DNA of 15,422 nucleotides. It comes from Entonaema liquescens (taxonomy: Eukaryota > Ascomycota > Sordariomycetes > Xylariales > Xylariaceae). Each line of letters begins with the position of its first letter. Within the stretch, counting starts at the first letter, position 1. Shown here piece by piece: positions 10,080-15,422 of the stretch. Under the pieces are notes generated by a model, which was not told the DNA's origin, made no database searches, and saw nothing but the letters and a program-made list of their open reading frames with translations. The translations under genes were made by a program, and so were the position numbers. Where the stretch lies: contig CADCSX010000031.1 of the NCBI GenBank assembly GCA_902805475.1, positions 1 to 15,422 of the forward strand, in the 5' to 3' direction.

Positions 10080-12580
10080 AAAACGTAAATTATTGAAGTA
10101 ATAAAGAAAAGATAATATTTATATATTATTTAAAAACGGAAACAAAAATAATAATATATTAAATTAATTATATTTAAAAATATAAAAAAAATAAAAAAAA
10201 TAAAAATAAAAATTTTAAAAAAAATAAATATTATTGGAATTTTTTAGGATTTATAAATAATAAAATAATTATAAGTAAATATAGTAATTATAAATAGTTA
10301 AATTTGGAATAATATAATAACAGTTTTATTATAAAAAATAAAAAAAATTATTATTAAAAAAAATTTAATAAATTTAAAAATAATTAAAAAGATATTAGAA
10401 AAGATAATAAAAATAATTAATTAAATTTTAAAAAGTAAAAAATAATGGCGATATATAAGTTTTAAAATAAGGTTATTATAATTATATTTTAAAGAAAATG
10501 TAAAAAGTTATAAATAAAAAAAATAAAAATAGATAAAAAAAAACTTTTGGAAATTAAATTATAATATTAATTAAATTTTTTATTTTATAATAAAAAAATT
10601 TAAAATAAATAAATTATAGGACGTATATGTTAATTTTAAGAGATTATTAATAAATATTAAAGTAAAAAATTATTAAAATATTGAAAATTTAAAAATTAAT
10701 ATATTGTAAAAAAAAAAAATTAAATATAATATTAACTATAAAAATAATTTTATTAAAGTAAAAGATTTTTATAATAATGGATTATTTTAAAAATAAAATT
10801 TTAATATAAATTTTTATAAAAATATAAAAATAAAATAATATTATAAATATTAATTTTAATTATATAATAAAATATTATAAATAATAAGTAAAATATAATA
10901 AGTATATAAAAATGGTATATAAAAGAAAAATAAAGATTATATAAAAGAAAATTAAATATAAAAATTATAATAACTTTCATTTAATTTAAAATAAAATTTA
11001 TAATAAAATAAAGGAAGTAAAAAAAAAAAAAGGTAAAAAAAGTGTATATATATAAATTACGATAGTTTGAAAAAAAAAATTAAATATTTTAATATAATTT
11101 ATATTATTTATAATAACTTTATATTTATAATATTTAAGAAAATAAAAAAAATTTTTAAAAAAATAAGTTAAATAATATTATAAATTTAAGATTATTTTTT
11201 TTTTTAATTTTAAAAAATTTTAAAATTTAAAAAATAGTATATATAATAAATATATCAAAAATAATATATATTTTTTTAACATTATTTTTTAATATTAATA
11301 ATAATGTTTAAAATGAAATTAATTTATTTAAGTAAATAGTTTATATATAAAAATAAAATAATATATAATTTTTTAAAAATATATAATAATAAAAATAAAA
11401 ATAATATATTAAAATATAATATAAAATAATAAAATATTATTTTAAATTTAAAAGATATAAAATAATTTAAATTTAATTATAATATAAAATTATAATTTGT
11501 AAAAGAAATTATATAATTTATTAATTAATAATTATAAAATAATATAAAATAAATTAAATTAAATTATATTATATATAATTAAAATTATAAATAGTATATA
11601 AAATAAATAAATAAAATAAAATATAATTAAATAGTATGTAAATTATATATTAAATATAAATAATAATAATATAAAATATTTATATAAAATTGAAAAAAAG
11701 TAATAAAAATATATTTTTCTTTAAAATAAAAAGTAAAAAAAAATAAAAAAATATATTATAATAAAATTTTTAATATATATTATTTTATTTAAAATAAAAA
11801 TAAAATAATAGATAATTTAAATATTTTTATTAAATTTAATAAAATAATAATCGTTAAAATTTAATTACAGTAAAAAGTAAATTTATAAAATAATAAAAAA
11901 ATTAAAAGATTTAATAATTAATTTAATATAAATAAATATAAAATATTATATATAATATTTTAAAAATTAAATTAAATAAGATTAAATTATAAAGTATAAT
12001 TAATTAAAATTATTATAAAAAATAAATTTAAAATAAATTTTATAAATTTATAGAAAATATAAAAAATAAGTATAAAAAGATTTTAATTTAATAATAATAA
12101 AATAAAAATGAAAAATTATTAATATTAAAGTTTTTTTAAATTTTAGAAAATTAGATTTTTATATTAATTATATAATAAAAAGAATTTTAAAAGATAATAA
12201 ATTTAATAATATTAAAATGAAAATAATTTTATTTATAATAATTAAGTAATAAATTAAATAAGTTATTAAAAATTAAAAAAAGAAATTTTATATAAAAAAA
12301 TAAAGAATAATAAAATATAAAGATAATATAAAATTAGGAATAAAGTATTAATATAATAAAAGTATATATTATAAAATAATATAAAAAGGTAAAAAAGGTT
12401 GAATAGTAGAAGATAGTAATAAAAACGTTAAAAAATAATAAATTTTATAAAAGATAAAAAATAAGTTTAATTTAAAAATTAGTAAATTAATACAGAAAAT
12501 AAAATTGTTTAATAAAAAAAAATATAAATAAATAATAATTATAAGTAATTATTTATATATAAAAAATAAATATATATTTT
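10080..12580 (+). other. LINE region upstream of RT in H, no gene recognised
   Basis: About 2.5 kb of decayed sequence with stops in all frames, shared in part (10940-12600) with minus-strand copy M. By position it should contain the first ORF and the endonuclease part of ORF2. I looked for endonuclease-type G-D-F-N and S-D-H patterns and for Cys/His knuckles and found none that stand out. It also holds purine-rich runs around 11010-11043. Confidence 0.45.
11419..11466. repeat. 12-bp direct repeat bracketing a 24-bp segment
   Basis: ATATAAAATAAT occurs at 11419-11430 and again at 11455-11466. Copy M has a single diverged copy of it and lacks the 24 bases between. Either M lost 36 bp by recombination or slippage between the repeats, or H gained 36 bp. 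Confidence 0.75.
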
Positions 12581-13079
12581 AAATAAATTTTTTAAATTTA
12601 AATTTAAATTTAATAGATATAATTTTAATAAAATATTTAATAAAAATTAATAATTAATAATTATATAAAATAAAAAACAGTTAAAATATATTAATAGTTA
12701 TAAAAAATAAAAGATTTTAAAAAAATAAAATAATAAAATTTTTATATAAATATAATAAATTATTATTTAAAATTATTATAATAATAATAATAAAATAATT
12801 TTATTATAAATATTATTTAATAAATTTTATATAATAATAATTATTATGTTATTTAAAATTAAAATTAAAAAGAAAAACGTTTTTTAAATATATATAAATT
12901 AATAATATTATTAAATATTTTAAGAAAAATAATAAAAAGATAATAATATTATAAATAACATTTATAATAAAAAATAAATAACGTTTTTTAAAAATAAATA
13001 AATAATAAAAATATAAATTAATAAAATAATTATTAAAATAATAATAAAAGTAATATATTTAATATAAAAAATAGAATAA

Positions 13080-13703
13080 AAATATTATTATTATAATTTA
13101 ATATAATAAAGATATTTAATTATTATTTTAAAAAAATTATTATATATTTCGGAAAAAAAAAGTTGTTTAAATAAATAATAAAAATAAATTAAAAATTATT
13201 TAAAAGATAAAAAAAATATAGTTAATATTTAAAAGTAAATTTAATTTTAGAAATAAATTTTTAAATAAGTATTTATAAAAGTTTTTATTATTTTTTATTT
13301 TATTTATTTTATATATATTAATATTTTATAAAAATTAAAAAAAAATAGAATATTTGTAATTAATTTTGCAAATAATATGAATTTAATAATAATAAATTTA
13401 AATATTAAAAAAATTATAAGATTAAAGAATATATATTTTAAATGCATTTAGTAAGCGAAACGATATAAGATAATTTTTATTTTTTAAAAAAAAGAAATAA
13501 ATTAATATATTTTATTAAAATATATAAATTAAATAAAAATATAATGTAATTAAAGAACGTAATGGTAAAATTAATAAAAAATATAAAATTTTAAAATTTA
13601 ATTAAATAAAAAATTAAAATAAATAAAATATTTAAAAATAATTAAAGTAAACATAAAAAAATAATAGTACGTTTTTTTAGAAATTAATAATATTTATATA
13701 AAG
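13080..13703 (+). pseudogene. LINE reverse transcriptase remnant in H
   Basis: This is colinear with the P1 RT. Motif A at about 13097 reads F-N-I-I (ATG and the following glycine codon now A-rich). The motif B region is at about 13266-13300. The motif C codons at 13365-13376 are TTT GCA AAT AAT, that is F-A-N-N, where P1 has TTT GTG GAT GAT (F-V-D-D). Both aspartates are lost by G-to-A. The GCA codon keeps a C that P1 has lost, implying an ancestral GCG (Ala) and so an F-A-D-D box. It is broken downstream by the inserted DNA transposon and by many stops. Confidence 0.7.
13693..13703. repeat. Target site duplication, left of DNA transposon
   Basis: TTTATATAAAG here matches TTTATATAAAA at 14536-14546. 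The uninterrupted site in P1 (about 2931-2945) has this sequence once. An 8-11 bp duplication is in the range of Mutator-like and hAT elements. Confidence 0.75.
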
Positions 13704-13740
13704 TGATGTTATTTTAAAATTACTTTGCCGGATTTACAAT
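13704..13740 (+). repeat. Left terminal inverted repeat
   Basis: This begins TGATGTTATTTTAAAATT and runs through TTTGCCGG to TTTACAAT. Reverse-complemented, the right end reads GGATAAGTTATTTTTAAATT, then TACCGA, then CTTGTAAT, which aligns with a few gaps. Confidence 0.7.
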
Positions 13741-13759
13741 ATAAATTATTTGGAATTAT

Positions 13760-13773
13760 AATTGTTAACAATT
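13760..13773. repeat. Perfect 14-bp palindrome
   Basis: AATTGTTAACAATT lies just inside the left TIR. It could be a subterminal protein-binding site of the transposon or chance in A/T-rich DNA. The central GTTAAC makes chance less likely than for a pure A/T palindrome. Confidence 0.7.
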
Positions 13774-13980
13774 GCATATAAATATTATTGTAAAATTAAT
13801 AACTTTATAATTTTACTTTATCATTTAAATTAAATTTAATATTTCTTAACCATAATAATAAATATTTACGTTTATTTTAAAATATTTATTATTAAATCTT
13901 AATTAATTAATTGATATAATTTTAAAAAAATGCGACCGTATTTTTGTAAAATTATTTTAAAAATAATTTATAATTAAAAA

Positions 13981-14110
13981 ATAATAATTTATAAATAAAA
14001 GCATTAATAATCTTTAAATAATAATAAGATAATTTACAAATAAAAGTAATAATTTATAAATAAAAAGTTAATAATTTATAAATAAAATTATATTAATTTA
14101 TAAATAAAGT
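13981..14110 (+). repeat. Minisatellite, about six ~22-bp units
   Basis: Units of the form TAATAATTTATAAATAAAAG recur at about 13981, 14005, 14028, 14047, 14069 and 14091 with small changes (CTTTAAATAA in unit 2, TTTACAAATAA in unit 3). Subterminal or internal tandem repeats are common in non-autonomous DNA transposons. The array is not present in the LINE copies. Confidence 0.85.
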
Positions 14111-14166
14111 TATTTTTTTATATCATTTTCTTACAATATTAACGTTTTTAATAAAAAGTTATTTAC

Positions 14167-14195
14167 ATATATTTAATTGGTGCAATTAAATATAT
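14167..14195. repeat. 13-bp-arm perfect hairpin
   Basis: ATATATTTAATTG and its exact reverse complement CAATTAAATATAT are separated by GTG. It lies near the centre of the DNA transposon. It could form a cruciform or RNA hairpin; no function is evident. Confidence 0.85.
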
Positions 14196-14493
14196 TTAAT
14201 ATATTATTTTATAAATATTATATATAAATTAAAGTAAAATATTATTAAATAACGAAATAATACGTGCTACATATGTTATTAATAATATTAAATATTCAAA
14301 TATAACTAATTTTATATATAAATATAAATTTAAAACAAACTTTAACGTTAATTTATAACATTTACTTTTATTTTTATTTAAATATAAAAATAAAAACATA
14401 ATGTTTATAATATTTATTTTTATTATTTATATTATAAAATTTAAGAAAGTTATAAAATTATGTTATTTTATTAATAATTTTAATTACTAGTTA

Positions 14494-14535
14494 TTACAAG
14501 TGTTCGGTAATTAATTTAAAAATAACTTATCCTCT
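14494..14535 (-). repeat. Right terminal inverted repeat
   Basis: This is the partner of 13704-13740 on the opposite strand. It contains GTTCGGTAAT and ends in AATAACTTATCCTCT. The gaps relative to the left end suggest that one or both termini have decayed. Confidence 0.7.
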
Positions 14536-14546
14536 TTTATATAAAA
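14536..14546. repeat. Target site duplication, right of DNA transposon
   Basis: TTTATATAAAA follows the right TIR and differs from the left copy (13693-13703) only at the last base, a G/A difference as expected from the transition decay seen throughout. Confidence 0.75.
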
Positions 14547-15422
14547 ATATAATTTTCCGAAAATAAAAAAATATATATAAAATATAAAAGAATATTATAA
14601 TATATAAATTTAAATTATGTAATATATATTAAATAAAAAATAAAAATAATGAATAATAATAAAATTAAAAAATATAATTAATTTATTTTTAAAATAATAA
14701 AAATATATAAAAATAACATTAATTAAAATATATAAAAGCAAAATAAAATATTTTTTTATTAGTTTATATTAAAAATTAATTAAATTTAAAAAAAATTATA
14801 AAAATAATTTTATAAAATAAACAAAAAGATTTAAAATAATTTTAAAAATTATCAATAAAATTAAGTTAATAAAAAAAATAAAATAAGCTATAAAATTTTC
14901 TTATTATTATTTTGGTAAAAAAAATTAAAAGATTACGTAATGAAGTAAAAATAAATTAAATTATAAAAAAAATTTTTTTAAGAAACGATATTTATAAATA
15001 TAAAAAGCGAAATAAAATTAAAATATATTTAAAAATAATTATATCAGAAATTTTTATTAAAAAATAAATAATTAAAAATAAATTATAAATTATTAAAAAA
15101 TATAAAATTTTAATAATTTAAATATATATAAAAAATAAAATTAAAAATATTTTTATTTAAATAAAAATATTTAAAAATAAAAAAAGTTATAATATTAGTA
15201 TAAATAAAAAAAAATAATATATTATATAATAATAAAATATATAAAATTTATAATTTAAAAAAATTTTATATAAAAATTAATATTAAAAAATATTTAAAAT
15301 TATAATATAATTATAAAAAATTATAAAAAATGATAAAAAAATAAAATTAAATTATATAATGGTTTTTAAAATTAAAATATTATTAATATATAAATTAATA
15401 ATTAATTTAATAAAAAAAAAAA
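14547..15422 (+). pseudogene. LINE ORF2 remnant downstream of RT in H
   Basis: This is colinear with P1 2945-3822, the region between RT and the possible RNase H. Where P1 reads TATACTAATGG at 3621-3631, this copy has lost the G residues (about 15221-15231). No frame is open. The window ends inside an A-rich run, so the 3' end of H is not visible. Confidence 0.6.

Larger units (their letters stand above)
13704..14535. mobile_element. Non-autonomous TIR DNA transposon, about 832 bp
   Basis: This segment is absent from the same place in P1 (about 2945) and in M (about 7300), and LINE homology resumes exactly after it, so it is a discrete insertion in H. Its ends are imperfect inverted repeats of about 40 bp with a shared core GTTATTTT/AAATTA, then CCG, then a TTGTAAT-like end. 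An 11-bp target duplication flanks it. It retains C and G on both strands, unlike the LINE around it. It has no open frame long enough for a transposase, so it would depend on one elsewhere. Duplication length and TIR length favour a Mutator-like element; hAT (8 bp) is an alternative because the duplicated site is itself palindromic. Inside are a tandem repeat and two good palindromes. Confidence 0.75.
9730..15422 (+). mobile_element. LINE copy H, main body, runs off the window
   Basis: This is a plus-strand LINE copy whose first part repeats 253-819 and whose remainder covers the region upstream of RT (about 10080-12580), RT (about 13080-13703 plus 14547 onward) and beyond. Anchors to P1 are 12585-13703 against 1827-2945, and 14547-15422 against 2945-3822. 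The RT motif A codons at 13097 lie about 3.4 kb from 9730, enough for a 5' UTR, a first ORF and an endonuclease. It is heavily decayed: most G of P1 is A here. It is interrupted by a small DNA transposon at 13704-14535. Its own 3' end is outside the window. Confidence 0.75.

Noticed and set aside
10080..12580. Endonuclease or zinc-knuckle domain of the LINE upstream of RT.
   Set aside because: Expected by position, but no motif is distinct enough to call after the loss of nearly all G and C.
13981..14110. CRISPR-like array.
   Set aside because: Units are head-to-tail with no unique spacers of uniform length, and they lie inside a TIR transposon in eukaryote-like repeat DNA.

Overview
This 15.4 kb window is extremely AT-rich: G+C is well under 10% by eye, and many 60-base lines contain no G or C at all. 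I see no intact gene, tRNA or rRNA. It reads as a graveyard of nested copies of one non-LTR retrotransposon (LINE), mutated by C-to-T / G-to-A transitions in the manner of fungal repeat-induced point mutation (RIP). The decayed reverse transcriptase resembles the Tad1-like LINEs of filamentous fungi. Together with the RIP-like pattern this suggests an AT-rich isochore of a RIP-competent fungus, probably a filamentous ascomycete. That is inference; no host gene is present to confirm it.

Layout, from self-comparison by eye. (1) 1-252 is featureless A/T. (2) 253-819 is a plus-strand LINE piece (copy H, left part) holding a roughly 250-bp (TAA)n microsatellite. (3) 820-1826 and 5677-9729 are two halves of one minus-strand copy (M), with its (TAA)n tail read as (ATT)n at 820. 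(4) 1827-5676 is a plus-strand, 5'-truncated copy (P1) that split M. It ends in a (TAA)8 tail and is flanked by a 10-bp target duplication. (5) 9730-15422 is plus-strand copy H (right part), whose first ~350 bp repeat 253-819. It runs off the window at a point equivalent to about 3822 of P1. (6) 13704-14535 is a separate DNA transposon of about 830 bp, with terminal inverted repeats and an 11-bp target duplication, inserted in H.

The inferred order of events is H, then M into H, then P1 into M, with the small DNA transposon entering H independently. Residual G content supports this: P1 keeps the most G on its sense strand, while M and most of H are nearly pure A/T. All three copies carry the same RT region. 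Comparing them shows directional G-to-A and C-to-T decay at codons such as the catalytic F-[A/V]-D-D box. The surviving C bases on the P1 sense strand are concentrated in CpG, which suggests that CpG was a poor target for the mutator.

Nothing here looks functional as protein. The interest lies in the readable nesting history, the strand- and context-biased mutation record, a possible ~350-bp target duplication around M, and a comparatively GC-retaining small transposon in an otherwise erased landscape.
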